The position numbers were made by a program, and so were the translations under genes. Positions 14,699 to 23,390 of a DNA stretch of 36,199 bases are shown piece after piece; positions within the stretch are counted from its first letter, which is position 1, and every line of letters begins with the position of its first letter. The notes under the pieces were generated by a model that saw nothing but the letters and a program-made list of their open reading frames with translations, was not told where the DNA came from and did no database searches. The stretch is from NCBI GenBank assembly GCA_002699025.1, contig PABA01000062.1:1-36199 (forward strand), in the 5' to 3' direction. Origin of the DNA: Sandaracinus sp. (lineage in GTDB: Bacteria; Myxococcota_A; Polyangia; Polyangiales; Houyiibacteriaceae).

Positions 14699-16780
14699 TC
14701 AGCGGGGCATGCGGAACGCGAAGAGGGCGACGACCGAGCGCGGCGCGGCCCGGTAGGTGTCCTCCTCCACGCGCGGCGCCTCCCGCGGCGGCAGGATGTC
14801 CTCGGGGCTCGGGCGCGCCGTGTCCATCGCGCGCCGCCAGCCGTCGAAGCCCTCGGGCAGCGCGGGCAGCTCGAACTCGAGCGGCTCGGTCCAGGCGTTC
14901 AGCGCGAAGTGCATGCGCAGGTCGCCGCTCAGGCTCGTCGCCCCGAGCGCCAGGCTGCGCGACTCCCAGCCGAAGTCGGGCTCGCCGAGGCGCACGCCGT
15001 GGAGCTCGATGTGCGCCTGCTCCTGCAGCTCCTCGCGCGTCAGGTTCAGGCCGGCGCGCACGTGGTCGCGGAGCCCCCGGATGCGGATCGCCTCGCGCAC
15101 GAAGCGGCGGAGCCCCGCGAAGCGTTCGAGGAGCGTCCAGTCCATCCAGGAGAGCTCGTTGTCCTGGCAGTAGGCGTTGTTGTTTCCGCGCTGCGTCCGC
15201 CCGATCTCGTCGCCCATCCCGAGCATCGGCGTGCCGAGCGAGAGGAGCGTGATCGCGAGCAGGTTCTTCATCTGCCTCTCGCGGAGCGCCTCGATCGCCG
15301 GGTCGGCCGTCGGGCCCTCGACGCCGTGGTTGCAGCTCCGGTTGTCGTCGTCCCCGTCGCGGTTCTCCTCGCCGTTCGCCTCGTTGTGCTTGCGCTCGTA
15401 GCTGACGAGGTCGCGCAGCGTGAAGCCGTCGTGGCAGGTGACGAAGTTGATGCTCTGCTCCGGCTCGCGCGCGTCCACCTCTTCCTTCGCGAAGAGCTCG
15501 GGGCTGCCGAGGAGCCGATCGGCCAGCGCCGGCACCATCCCCGGGTCGCCGCGGACGAAGCTCCGCACGTCGTCGCGGAACTTCCCGTTCCACTCTTTCC
15601 AGAAGTCGCCGACGAAGCTGCCCACCTGGTAGAGGCCCGCCGCGTCCCAGGCCTCGGCGATGAGCTTGGTGCCCGCGAGCACCGGGTCCGTGTCGATGTC
15701 GAAGAGGATCGGCGAGTGGGCCTGCGGCCGCCCCTCGCGGTCGCGCGCGAAGATGGAGGCGAGGTCGAAGCGGAACCCGTCGACGTGCATCTCCTGGACC
15801 CAGTAGCGGAGGCTGTCGAGGACCAGGCGGCGCACGTGCGGATCGCTGCCGTCGAGCGTGTTCCCCGTGCCCGAGTAGTTCCGGTAGCGAGCGCGGTCGT
15901 CGGGATCGAGGTGGTAGTAGACGTCGTTGGCGAGGCCCTTGAAGCAGAAGGTGGGCCCGTGCTCGTCGCCCTCGGCCGTGTGGTTGTAGACGACGTCGAG
16001 GATCACCTCGAGGCCGGCCCGGTGGAGCGCCTTGACCATGTCGCGGAACTCGTCGAGGGCCGCGAGGCCGCCGCCGCGCGCGGAGTAGAAGCCGTGGGGC
16101 GCGAAGAAGGAGACGGGCGCGTAGCCCCAGTAGTTGGTCCGCCCGGTCGGCGCGTCCTCGGGGTCGAAGTGGAAGACCGGGAGGAGCTCGACGGCGGTGA
16201 CGCCGAGGTCGAGGAGGTAGGGGATCTTCTCGACGAGGCCGGCGTAGGTGCCGCGGCGCTCGGGGGCGACGCCGGAGCTCGGGTGGCGCGTGAAGCCCTT
16301 CACGTGGGCCTCGTAGATGACCGTCTGCGCGTAGGGGCGGCGGAGCGGGCGGTCGCCCTCCCAGTCGTAGGCGCGGACGTCCGCGACGATGCTCTTCATG
16401 GCGGTCGCGTCGCGGCGGCCGGGGCCGATGCCGGCGGTGCGGCGGTGGCCTTCGGGGACGACGAGGGCGCGGCCGTAGGGGTCGAGGAGGACCTTGTCGC
16501 CGTCGAAGCGGAGGCCGCGTTCGGGGTCGAAGGGGCCGTGGGCGCGGTAGCCGTAGACCTGGCCGGGCTCGAGGCCCGGGACGAAGACGTGCCAGTAGTG
16601 GTGTGTGTGGTGGCGGCGCTGGTCGAGCTGGATGACCCGGGCGGGAGAGGGATCGTCGGCGCGATCGTAGAGGAGGAGCTCGACGCGATCGGCGCCGCGG
16701 CTGAAGACGGAGAAGGAGACGCCGCCCTCGCGCGGGCGGGCGCCGAGGGGGTGAGGGTGACCGGGCTCGACCGCTTCCAC
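14699..16780 (-). CDS. glgX: Glycogen debranching enzyme (GlgX/isoamylase type)
   Basis: A 693-aa GH13 enzyme that hydrolyses alpha-1,6 branches in glycogen or maltodextrin. The N-terminal carbohydrate-binding module 48 (HPLGARPREGGVSFSVFS) is followed by the GH13 barrel. Its four conserved regions are DVVYNH at 262-267, DGFRFDL with nucleophile Asp339 at 334-340, IAEAWD with acid/base Glu376, and FVTCHDGF. The YWGYAPVSFF and GRTQRGNNN segments are diagnostic of GlgX/TreX. Length matches the family. No signal peptide, so cytoplasmic. The start ATG at 16780 is 127 bp from a divergent gene. Confidence 0.95.
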   Translation of the reverse strand: MEAVEPGHPHPLGARPREGGVSFSVFSRGADRVELLLYDRADDPSPARVIQLDQRRHHTHHYWHVFVPGLEPGQVYGYRAHGPFDPERGLRFDGDKVLLDPYGRALVVPEGHRRTAGIGPGRRDATAMKSIVADVRAYDWEGDRPLRRPYAQTVIYEAHVKGFTRHPSSGVAPERRGTYAGLVEKIPYLLDLGVTAVELLPVFHFDPEDAPTGRTNYWGYAPVSFFAPHGFYSARGGGLAALDEFRDMVKALHRAGLEVILDVVYNHTAEGDEHGPTFCFKGLANDVYYHLDPDDRARYRNYSGTGNTLDGSDPHVRRLVLDSLRYWVQEMHVDGFRFDLASIFARDREGRPQAHSPILFDIDTDPVLAGTKLIAEAWDAAGLYQVGSFVGDFWKEWNGKFRDDVRSFVRGDPGMVPALADRLLGSPELFAKEEVDAREPEQSINFVTCHDGFTLRDLVSYERKHNEANGEENRDGDDDNRSCNHGVEGPTADPAIEALRERQMKNLLAITLLSLGTPMLGMGDEIGRTQRGNNNAYCQDNELSWMDWTLLERFAGLRRFVREAIRIRGLRDHVRAGLNLTREELQEQAHIELHGVRLGEPDFGWESRSLALGATSLSGDLRMHFALNAWTEPLEFELPALPEGFDGWRRAMDTARPSPEDILPPREAPRVEEDTYRAAPRSVVALFAFRMPR

Positions 16781-16907
16781 GGGGGAAGCCTACGCGCTCG
16801 GGTCGGGTGGGGGCGTGACGAAGCCAACGCCCCGCGTGACGGCAGCCGGGGGGTGGACGCCGAGATGGGGGCCGGCCACTGGCACTGCAATCGGCTATTC
16901 TCAGCGT

Positions 16908-17657
16908 ATGAGGAAGAACCCGCCGCGGCCCGGCGTAGGCCATCCCGTGAACCGCGCCCTCCCCGGCCTCGTCGCCGCGCTGGCGCTCGGCTGCTTCACC
17001 GCCGAGCCCGCTCCCATGGACACCACCGTCGTCGTGGAGCACACGCAGACGCCCTCGCAGCCGCCGCCCCAGCAGCCGCAGCAGGTGGTGATCGAGCAGG
17101 CCGAGCCGCAGCCGCAGCAGGTCTTCGTCGACCCCGCGCCGGCGCCGCAGCAGCCCGTGGTGGTGCAGGCGCAGCCCCAGCCCCAACCGCAGCAGCCGCG
17201 GATCGTCCAGAACACCCCGACTGGCCCGCGCGTCATCCAGGCCAACACGGGCGGCGGCGCCCAGTGCACGAACACCTGCCGCTACGCCAACGACGGCGAG
17301 TGCGACGACGGACGCCCCGGCTCCCACACCAGCCTCTGCTCCTACGGCAGCGACTGCAACGACTGCGGCGTGGGCGGCGCCCCGATGACCGGCGGCGCCT
17401 GCATGAACACCTGCCGCTACGCCAACGACGGCGAGTGCGACGACGGACGCCCCGGCTCCCACACCAGCCTCTGCTCGGCCGGCTCGGACTGCGGCGATTG
17501 CGGCCCCGTGGGCGTGGCCTACCGCCGCCCGGGTCAGGGCGGCCAGTGCACGAACACCTGCCGCTACGCCAACGACGGCGAGTGCGACGACGGACGCCCC
17601 GGCTCCCACACCAGCCTCTGCGCCTACGGCAGCGACTGCAACGACTGCGGCGTCTGA
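16908..17657 (+). CDS. Lipoprotein with three near-identical cysteine-rich repeats
   Basis: A 249-aa protein. The signal peptide ends in LALGCFTAEP (lipobox LALGC). Residues 45-115 are Gln/Pro-rich and probably extended. Three copies of a domain follow, each with the pattern NTCRYANDGECDD...C...GSDC.DCG and seven or so cysteines. In all three, 23 consecutive residues are identical and so are their 69 bases (17271-17339, 17406-17474, 17553-17621). The DG/DD-rich pattern suggests calcium and disulphide stabilisation, as in Notch-repeat-like modules; this is inference. Surface location is likely. Start ATG at 16908. Confidence 0.82.
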   Translation: MRKNPPRPGVGHPVNRALPGLVAALALGCFTAEPAPMDTTVVVEHTQTPSQPPPQQPQQVVIEQAEPQPQQVFVDPAPAPQQPVVVQAQPQPQPQQPRIVQNTPTGPRVIQANTGGGAQCTNTCRYANDGECDDGRPGSHTSLCSYGSDCNDCGVGGAPMTGGACMNTCRYANDGECDDGRPGSHTSLCSAGSDCGDCGPVGVAYRRPGQGGQCTNTCRYANDGECDDGRPGSHTSLCAYGSDCNDCGV

Positions 17658-17679
17658 CGCGCTGACGTGCTGGCGCGCC

Positions 17680-18216
17680 CTACGGCGGGGGCACGAGGAG
17701 GGCCGCGCTGCGCTCGCGCGGGCGGCGCGTCGGATCCTCGTCGGGGACGTCGGGGGCGACGGTCACGACGACGCGGGTGATCGAGGGCCCCATCGCGGGC
17801 CCTTCGCCGACGCAGCGCCGCCCCTCGATGCGCAGAGCGCGCAGACGCTCCCGGTAGGCGGGGAGCGTCGCCGCGTGGTGGCGCCGCGCCGCGGGGCCCG
17901 CGCGGGCGACACGGCGGCGCCGGTGGTCGACCTGGCGGAGCACGGCATGCACCTGCGAGAGGGCGCGGTCGAGGCAGGCGGCCCGGTCGGCGCGGCGCTC
18001 CACGCGGGCGCGGTCGAGCTCGCGGACGAGCCGCCGGCTGATGGCGCGGGCGTCCTGCGCCACGGACTCGAGCTCGCTCCGGAGGGGGTCGCTGGAGGGC
18101 GGCGCGGAGGATGTGGTCGCGGTGGATGCGGAGGATGCGGTGGTCGGGCCCTGGGCCGCCGCCGGGACGGAGAGGGCCAAGATCCCGCACACGAGGAGGT
18201 GTCGGGGGAGGGGCAT
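17680..18216 (-). CDS. Small secreted/periplasmic helical protein, unknown
   Basis: A 178-aa protein with a Sec-type signal peptide (HLLVCGILALSVPAAAQG, cleavage probably after AAA). The Thr/Ser-rich stretch after it looks like a linker. Residues 45-125 are Arg/Glu/Ala-rich and predicted to be helical, perhaps a coiled coil (SELESVAQDARAISRRL). The C-terminal part has strands (SITRVVVTVAP) and ends in Pro residues. No family recognised. It is convergent with the triple-repeat lipoprotein (22 bp gap) and divergent from the MYG1-like gene. Confidence 0.65.
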   Translation of the reverse strand: MPLPRHLLVCGILALSVPAAAQGPTTASSASTATTSSAPPSSDPLRSELESVAQDARAISRRLVRELDRARVERRADRAACLDRALSQVHAVLRQVDHRRRRVARAGPAARRHHAATLPAYRERLRALRIEGRRCVGEGPAMGPSITRVVVTVAPDVPDEDPTRRPRERSAALLVPPP

Positions 18217-18379
18217 GAAGAGGCTCCGATCGCGGAGCGGGGCTCCGCATCGTGGGGCCGGGGGGCACGCCGTGGCCGCCCGGTCTGCTCTTCTCGTTGC
18301 GTTGCGATGCCGGCGCGTTCAACGCCGCGATCCGCCCGCGAGGGCGAGCGCTCCTCGCGCGGGCTGCTATGGCGTGGCC

Positions 18380-19261
18380 ATGGCCCTACGGCTCGCGACC
18401 CACGACGGCCCCTTCCATGCCGATGACGTCCTCGCCTGCGCCCTGGTGCGCGTCTTCCGCGATCCGGAGGTCGAGGTCGTCCGCACGCGCGACCCGGAGC
18501 GCCTCGCTGAGGCCGACGTGGTCGTCGACGTGGGCGGCGAGCACGACCCGGCCGCCGGGCGCTTCGACCACCACCAGAAGAGCTACGAGGGCCCGCGGAG
18601 CTCGGCGGGCATGGTGCTCGATTGGCTCGAGGCCGAGGGCCACCTCCCGGCGGCGCTCGCCCAGCGGCTCCGCGAGGAGGTCGTGGACTACGTGGACGCC
18701 GTGGACAACGGGCGGCGGCGCCCGGAGGAGGGCGTCCCCTGCCTGAGCACCGTGCTCGGCACGTTGAACGAGCTCGCGGAGGGTGAGTTCGACCGCTGGT
18801 ACTTGCGCGCGGTGGACCTGGCGAGCGACTACCTGCGCGCGTTCCGGGCCGGCGTGCGGCGCGCGGAGGAGGCGGCCGAGACCGTGCGGGCAGCCATGCG
18901 CGAGGCGGTGGCGGAGGAGCGGAACGTGCTCTTCTTCGACCGCTACGTGAAGTGGAAGCCGACCTACTTCGCCGAGGGGGGTCAGACGCACCCGACGCAG
19001 TACGCCCTCTTCCCCGGGCCGAAGGGGAAGGACTGGCGGGTCGTGACGATCCCGGTGGAGCTCGGGAGCCGCGAGGACAAGCGCAAGCTGCCGGAGAGCT
19101 GGGGAGGCCTCGAGGGGGCGGCGCTCGAGGAGGTCACGGGCGTGCCCGGGAGCGTCTTCTGCCACCGCAACCGCTTCATCGCGAGCTTCACCTCGCGTGA
19201 GGCGGCGCTGAAGGCCCTCGAGCGCTGGGACCGCCTCGCCGCGCCGACCCCGGACGCCTGA
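18380..19261 (+). CDS. MYG1/GAMM1-family DHH-type hydrolase
   Basis: A 293-aa protein with both hallmarks of the MYG1 (UPF0160) family: THDGPFHADDVLA at 7-19 and DVGGEHDPAAGRFDHHQ near 50-66, whose DHH supplies metal ligands. Later conserved parts are present too (FDRYVKW, QYALFP, LPESWGGL). The eukaryotic MYG1 is a DHH-superfamily 3'-5' RNA exonuclease of nucleus and mitochondria; the bacterial role is not established. Length is close to the family core. The ATG at 18380 is directly before the first strand; a GTG two codons earlier is possible. Confidence 0.92.
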   Translation: MALRLATHDGPFHADDVLACALVRVFRDPEVEVVRTRDPERLAEADVVVDVGGEHDPAAGRFDHHQKSYEGPRSSAGMVLDWLEAEGHLPAALAQRLREEVVDYVDAVDNGRRRPEEGVPCLSTVLGTLNELAEGEFDRWYLRAVDLASDYLRAFRAGVRRAEEAAETVRAAMREAVAEERNVLFFDRYVKWKPTYFAEGGQTHPTQYALFPGPKGKDWRVVTIPVELGSREDKRKLPESWGGLEGAALEEVTGVPGSVFCHRNRFIASFTSREAALKALERWDRLAAPTPDA

Positions 19262-19392
19262 GGTCCCGCGCCCGTGCCCGCGCCGGCACGTCGGGTGAGC
19301 GACGAAGCCCCGAAGCGTCGGTCCACTCCGCCCCGCTGCCCGCGCCGGCTCGTCGGATGAGCGCCCTGCCCGCAGGCTCGGGGGTCTTCGCT

Positions 19393-20250
19393 CTACGCGC
19401 CCGCGTCGTCGTCGCCGTCCGAGTCGTCGCCGTCGCCCTCTTCGTCCTCGTCGTCGTCCGAGTCGGCCCGCTGCAGCTGGATGCCGAGCGTCGTGAAGAG
19501 GTTCACGTCGAGCCGCGCGAGCGCCTGCGGCGGGTCGCTGTCGAAGCGCATGCGCAGGCCGAAGCTGAGCGCGAGGCCGCTCTCGTGGCTGAGCGTGAGG
19601 GCCGCCTCCTCGGCGACCCGGTAGTCGGAGAACTCGTCGAAGCGCGGCTGCACGTAGACCGTGTTCGTGAACGAGAGCATCTCGTCGGCGCGCACGGTGA
19701 ACGTGAAGTAGCTCGTCCAGCGGTGGTTCGTGGAGGCCTGCGGGTGCGGCTCGCCCTCGGGGATCGCGCTGTCCTGGAAGACCTCGCGCTCGAGCATGTA
19801 GCCCGTCGCCGCGTGGGCGGAGAAGACGTCCGGATCGTCGTGGAGCGTGAGGCGCGCGCCGGCGCCGCCGAGGGCGCGAACGCGGAGGAAGAGGAAGGAG
19901 TCGTACTGGGCCTGCGCGAAGACCTCGGAGGCGACGCGCTCGTGCCAGGCGGCGGTCCAGCGCATGTGGGCGAAGGCGCGGCTCAGGTAGGGTGACTTCG
20001 ACGCCTCGGCGTAGCTGGCCGAGTAGTTGGTGAGGAAGTGGTGCTTGCCGCGGTTGACGCCGGTGAAGATGTTCGCGCTCGCCGAGAGGAAGTCGATGTT
20101 GCCGCGCATCCAAGTGAGCGCGCCGTCGAGGCGGAGGTAGGGGCCCTCGTCGGTCGCGCTGGCGCGAAGGCGCTCGGCGTTCACCTGCGCGCGGCCGGAC
20201 GCGGGCGCGAGGAGGGCGAGGACGAGGGCGGCGAGAACGAGACGAGCCAT
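19393..20250 (-). CDS. DUF481-like outer-membrane protein with acidic tail
   Basis: A 285-aa protein. A signal peptide (LVLAALVLALLAPASGRAQ) is followed by alternating amphipathic strands with aromatic residues, as in DUF481 beta-barrel proteins (TWMRGNIDFLSASANIF, HHFLTNYSASYAE, RWTSYFTFTVRADEMLSFTN). The barrel pattern ends near residue 262. It is followed by about 25 residues that are almost entirely Asp, Glu, Ser and Gly. This is unusual, because outer-membrane barrels normally end in an aromatic residue needed for assembly. The start ATG is at 20248-20250. A longer frame to 21570 exists but is antisense to the MpaB gene. Confidence 0.72.
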   Translation of the reverse strand: MARLVLAALVLALLAPASGRAQVNAERLRASATDEGPYLRLDGALTWMRGNIDFLSASANIFTGVNRGKHHFLTNYSASYAEASKSPYLSRAFAHMRWTAAWHERVASEVFAQAQYDSFLFLRVRALGGAGARLTLHDDPDVFSAHAATGYMLEREVFQDSAIPEGEPHPQASTNHRWTSYFTFTVRADEMLSFTNTVYVQPRFDEFSDYRVAEEAALTLSHESGLALSFGLRMRFDSDPPQALARLDVNLFTTLGIQLQRADSDDDEDEEGDGDDSDGDDDAGA

Positions 20251-20376
20251 CGCGCCCGATGGTAGGGGCGAGGGTGGGCTGAGCCGAAGTTCGCCGCGCC
20301 GGGAGGGGGTGGCTCCCCCGGTCCCGCGGGCACGGGCAAGGGCAGGGGGTTCGGTCCCGGTGGTAGGGTGCGGACC

Positions 20377-21621
20377 ATGGGGTTGGCGACGCGGGTGCCG
20401 GACGAGTTCCTCTACTGGGAGAACCGGGACCGGCCGGTGGTGAAGGCGATCCGGGCGGCGTGGAAGGCCGCCCTCGGCTACGACCCGGCGCCCCCGGACG
20501 AGGTCGTGCGCACGCTCGCGTCCATGTACTACGACGCCGACCCGCTCGCGGAGGCCTTCGTCGACGAGGTCTGGCTGCCGCAGGGCATGGAGGCCGGGCG
20601 CGCGCTCCTCGACCAGGCCCTCGAAGGCGGCGTGGCCTCCATCGACGACCCGCCCGCCAGCCTCGCCCGGCTCTTCGAGGACATCGACGAGGACCCGCCC
20701 TGGGTCGACCGCGCCCTCGTCGACCTCGGCGCCAAGGTCTTCCGCCGGTACGGCACGGCCGTCTTCCGCTTCGCCGGCACCATCCCCCTCGCCGCCTACG
20801 CCGAGAGCTCGGTCGCCAAGCCCCTCGCGCTCACGGGCGCCTACGCGGGCGCCAGCACGCGCCACCGCTTCCTCGAGACGGCCTCCTTCTGGATCGACGT
20901 CTCCGAGCCGGGCGGCCTCGAGCGCGCCGGCGCCGGGCGGAAGGCCGCGCTCCGCGTGCGCCTCATGCACGTCTTCGTGCGCCGCCGCTTGATGGATCAC
21001 CCGGAGTGGGACCTCGACGGATGGGGCGTGCCGATCAGCCAGGGCGACGCGCTGCTCACGCTCATGGGCGGGAGCGTGGCGCCGGGCCTCGCCATGAAGG
21101 CCATGGGCTACCGGCCGACGCGCCGCGAGATCGAGGCGATGATGCACTTCTGGCGCTACGTCGGGCACCTGCTCGGGGTGCGCCCGCGCTGGTACCCGGC
21201 GAGCGTGAAGGAGGCGCTCCAGCTCGCCTTCGTCGCGCTCGTGAAGGGCGCGGACACGGCCGGCGAGGACGGAAAGCGGCTCTGCCAGTCCTACGCGGAC
21301 GCCTTCGCGCCGGACGAGGACGCCGCCCTGCCCGACCGGCTCCGCGCCGCGCTCGAGCACCGCGTGCACCTCGGCTACACGCGCTTCTTCCTGCCGCCCT
21401 GGCTGCACGCGAAGTTCGAGCTCCCGCCGGCCGGCCCCTGGGCCCTGGCGCCGCTCGCGCGCTTCCCCTTCCTCTTCACGGCCGAGACCCTGCGCCGGCG
21501 CCTGCCCGCCCTCGACGCCGTCGCCGACCGGGTCGCCCGCGCCGAGCGCCGCCGCTGGCTCGAGCGGCACTTGGGCGACGAGCGCGCGGCCTTCCGCCCG
21601 GTGACCCGCTTCACGCGTTAG
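20377..21621 (+). CDS. MpaB/DUF2236-type oxygenase-like protein
   Basis: A 414-aa protein of the ER-bound oxygenase MpaB / latex-clearing-protein (DUF2236) family. It carries the usual GTAVFRFAG segment near 126-134, the STRHRFLETASFW region near 160-172, and RVRLMHVFVR with His198 as the probable proximal haem ligand. PISQGDALLT and GYRPTRREIEAMMHFWRYVGHLLGV match later conserved parts. Family members are b-type haem enzymes acting on poly(isoprene) or peptide substrates, but most bacterial ones are uncharacterised. I prefer the ATG at 20377; a GTG at 20368 is in frame. Mostly helical, with no signal peptide seen. Confidence 0.87.
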   Translation: MGLATRVPDEFLYWENRDRPVVKAIRAAWKAALGYDPAPPDEVVRTLASMYYDADPLAEAFVDEVWLPQGMEAGRALLDQALEGGVASIDDPPASLARLFEDIDEDPPWVDRALVDLGAKVFRRYGTAVFRFAGTIPLAAYAESSVAKPLALTGAYAGASTRHRFLETASFWIDVSEPGGLERAGAGRKAALRVRLMHVFVRRRLMDHPEWDLDGWGVPISQGDALLTLMGGSVAPGLAMKAMGYRPTRREIEAMMHFWRYVGHLLGVRPRWYPASVKEALQLAFVALVKGADTAGEDGKRLCQSYADAFAPDEDAALPDRLRAALEHRVHLGYTRFFLPPWLHAKFELPPAGPWALAPLARFPFLFTAETLRRRLPALDAVADRVARAERRRWLERHLGDERAAFRPVTRFTR

Positions 21622-21644
21622 CGACCGACCTCGGGCCGGTCGCT
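21620..21644 (+). terminator. Hairpin overlapping the stop codon of the MpaB gene
   Basis: AGCGACCG at 21620-21627 and CGGTCGCT at 21637-21644 form an 8-bp stem with a 9-nt loop. The left arm includes the last two bases of the TAG stop. No U-tract follows, so it may block 3' exonucleases rather than terminate. Confidence 0.35.
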
Positions 21645-21835
21645 CGAGCGGAACCCGGAGGATCCCGCGGCGGGGAGAACGGTCGGGCTCGGCCGGGGGG
21701 CGATCTGCTCTCCGCGTTCCGCTTTCCGCCGCTGGCGCTCGGCTTCGCGGCCGTGGCCGCTTCGCGGAGCGAGCGGGTCGTTTCGTCGACGACGCAGACG
21801 TGATCGAGAGCCGTGCCTTGGCGCCGGCTCCCCCG

Positions 21836-21875
21836 AAAAGAAGCGAGCCCCGAGGTCCAGGACCCCGGGGCTCGC
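21836..21875 (-). terminator. Rho-independent terminator of the RRM gene
   Basis: GCGAGCCCCG at 21843-21852 pairs perfectly with CGGGGCTCGC at 21866-21875. On the minus strand the stem is followed directly by a T-rich run (TTCTTTT, 21842-21836). It lies 42 bp after the stop of the RNA-binding protein gene. Confidence 0.82.
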
Positions 21876-21916
21876 CTCACGGGTCGGGCGTCATGCCCGA
21901 CCGCTGCACGGAACGC

Positions 21917-22192
21917 TCAGTAGCGACCGCCACCGCCACCGCGGCGCTTGTCCTGCGCCTCGCTGACGCGGAGGCTGCGGCCGTCGAGGCTCGCGCCGTC
22001 CATCTGGGAGATGGCGTCGCGGGCCTCGTCGGCGCTGCCCATGGTCACGAAGCCGAAGCCCCGGCTGCGGCCGGTGTCGCGGTCCGTGATGATCTTGGCC
22101 TCGATGACGTCACCGAAGGGCTCGAAGGCCTGCGCGAGGCCCTGGTCCGAGGTGTTCCAGCTGATGCCGCCAACGAAAAGCTTGTTGCTCAT
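21917..22192 (-). CDS. RRM RNA-binding protein, glycine-rich tail
   Basis: A 91-aa protein formed by one RNA recognition motif and a Gly/Arg tail ending GGGGGRY. RNP2 is LFVGGI at 5-10 and RNP1 is RGFGFVTM at 44-51, with the aromatic residues that stack on RNA bases in place. Such small bacterial RRM proteins are often cold-induced and bind single-stranded RNA. I chose the ATG at 22190-22192 because MSNKLFVGG is the usual start; an ATG at 22204 is in frame and adds four residues. The mRNA leader contains a 27-bp direct repeat, and an intrinsic terminator follows the gene. Confidence 0.93.
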   Translation of the reverse strand: MSNKLFVGGISWNTSDQGLAQAFEPFGDVIEAKIITDRDTGRSRGFGFVTMGSADEARDAISQMDGASLDGRSLRVSEAQDKRRGGGGGRY

Positions 22193-22498
22193 GGTTCTCT
22201 TCACTCTCTGTGGGGACGCCGGGGCGCCCCCTTCGCGTGGAGACGCCGGAGCGCCCCCTTCTCGTGAGCCGCGGACTCTGCCGCGCCTCTTCTACACCCT
22301 CGACCACCGCGGCCGGGGGCTGAGAGGGCCGAAGCCCTCGTCATCTGTGTGGTGCCGCGCGCTTCGCGCCGCTTCGTTCGGGTCTCGCCTCTTTCGCTCG
22401 CTGGCCGCCTGCTCGAACCGTGTTTTCTCTCTCACGGTGCGGGGTCGGCAACGTGTCTGGGCGGGGCCCAGCACCCGCGCTCGGCGGGTGAAGTGCAG
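22193..22498. promoter_or_regulatory. Leader/promoter region of the RRM gene, with 27-bp direct repeat
   Basis: No gene fits in this 306-bp gap. Next to the RRM start are two copies of a 27-bp block, GACGCCGG(G/A)GCGCCCCCTTC at 22215-22241 and 22242-22268, so the mRNA leader would have repeated GC-rich elements. The far end carries the terminator-like hairpin of the upstream gene. I see no convincing -10/-35 pair. Confidence 0.5.
22472..22490 (-). terminator. Hairpin after the PAQR/hemolysin III gene
   Basis: CACCCGC at 22472-22478 and GCGGGTG at 22484-22490 form a 7-bp stem with a 5-nt loop, 8 bp after the stop on the minus strand. No U-tract follows. Confidence 0.4.
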
Positions 22499-23260
22499 CT
22501 AAGCTAGCACGGCTTCTCCGGCGCGCGAGCCGAAGGGCGAAGAAAGATCGCCCGGGCCGTCCTCCGGGCCGCTTCCGACCCGCGCCGGCTCCGGCGGGAG
22601 CGCCCGCGCGAGCGCCACGATGCCGCGGGCGTGGAGCGCGGCCCCGCCGATCACGGCGACGTGGAAGAGCTCGTGCGGGCCGATCACGCCGGCGACGGGC
22701 GTCGGCCAGGCGGCGAGCTCGACCAGCGCGCCCGCCGTGTAGACGAGGCCGCCCTGCAGCACCGGCCGCGCGAGCGCCCGCCCGTGGAGCCGCCGCAGCC
22801 GCGCGAAGGCGACCATCCCCATCCAGCCGAGCAGGAGGTAGAGGCCGAGGCCGAGCGCGAAGGGGATGCTCTCGAAGAAGACCGTCTTCAGCACCAGCCC
22901 GGTGATCGCGAGGGTCCAGACGAGCGCCGTCATGCCCCAGCGCCAGAAGCCGCGGAAGGCGATCACGTGGATGGCCGTGATGGTGCCGGCGATCATCGTC
23001 CAGATGGCCGCGTGATCGAGGCGCTGGAGCACGTCCCGCGCGACCGTGCCCCGGTCGATCAGGTGGTAGGTGCCGCTGAGGGCGAAGAGCGTCACGGCGC
23101 CGAAGAGGAAGACGCCGAGGCCCGCGCGCGCCCGGCCTCCGCGGACGGCGCGCAGCAGCCAGGGGGCCATGAGGAAGGCCGCGCCCGCCGCGAGCAGGTG
23201 CGTCCAGGAGGCGACCGGGTCGCAGAAGCCCGGACAGGGGATCGGGTGGGCGGGGTGCAT
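22499..23260 (-). CDS. PAQR/hemolysin III family membrane protein
   Basis: A 253-aa protein with seven hydrophobic segments. It has the zinc-site pattern of the hemolysin III/PAQR family: SGTYHL in the second segment, LDHAAIW in the third, and PHELFHVAVIGGAALH near the C-terminus (HxxxH). Metal-dependent hydrolase (ceramidase-like) activity is proposed for the superfamily; the bacterial role is unclear and the 'hemolysin' name is historical. The C-terminal 30 residues are a hydrophilic tail. Start ATG at 23258-23260. Divergent from the first kinase gene. Confidence 0.88.
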   Translation of the reverse strand: MHPAHPIPCPGFCDPVASWTHLLAAGAAFLMAPWLLRAVRGGRARAGLGVFLFGAVTLFALSGTYHLIDRGTVARDVLQRLDHAAIWTMIAGTITAIHVIAFRGFWRWGMTALVWTLAITGLVLKTVFFESIPFALGLGLYLLLGWMGMVAFARLRRLHGRALARPVLQGGLVYTAGALVELAAWPTPVAGVIGPHELFHVAVIGGAALHARGIVALARALPPEPARVGSGPEDGPGDLSSPFGSRAGEAVLA

Positions 23261-23390
23261 GGGACCCCCAGCATGACCGAGCGCGGCGGCGCACGCGTCC
23301 GGGGCCGGTCATGGTCGCGTCATCGTTCTGCGGGCGCCGTGTCACGGCTCGACCACCGGCCGCCCGCAGGCGGGGTATACTCGCGGGCGG

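Noticed and set aside
19393-21570. 725-residue reading of the DUF481-like gene
   Set aside because: The extra N-terminal part is antisense to the MpaB-type gene and lacks any domain; the signal peptide starts at 20250.
23376-23381. TATACT as a -10 box before the first kinase gene
   Set aside because: The hexamer is good, but no -35 is seen at the right spacing and it lies only 9 bp before the ATG.
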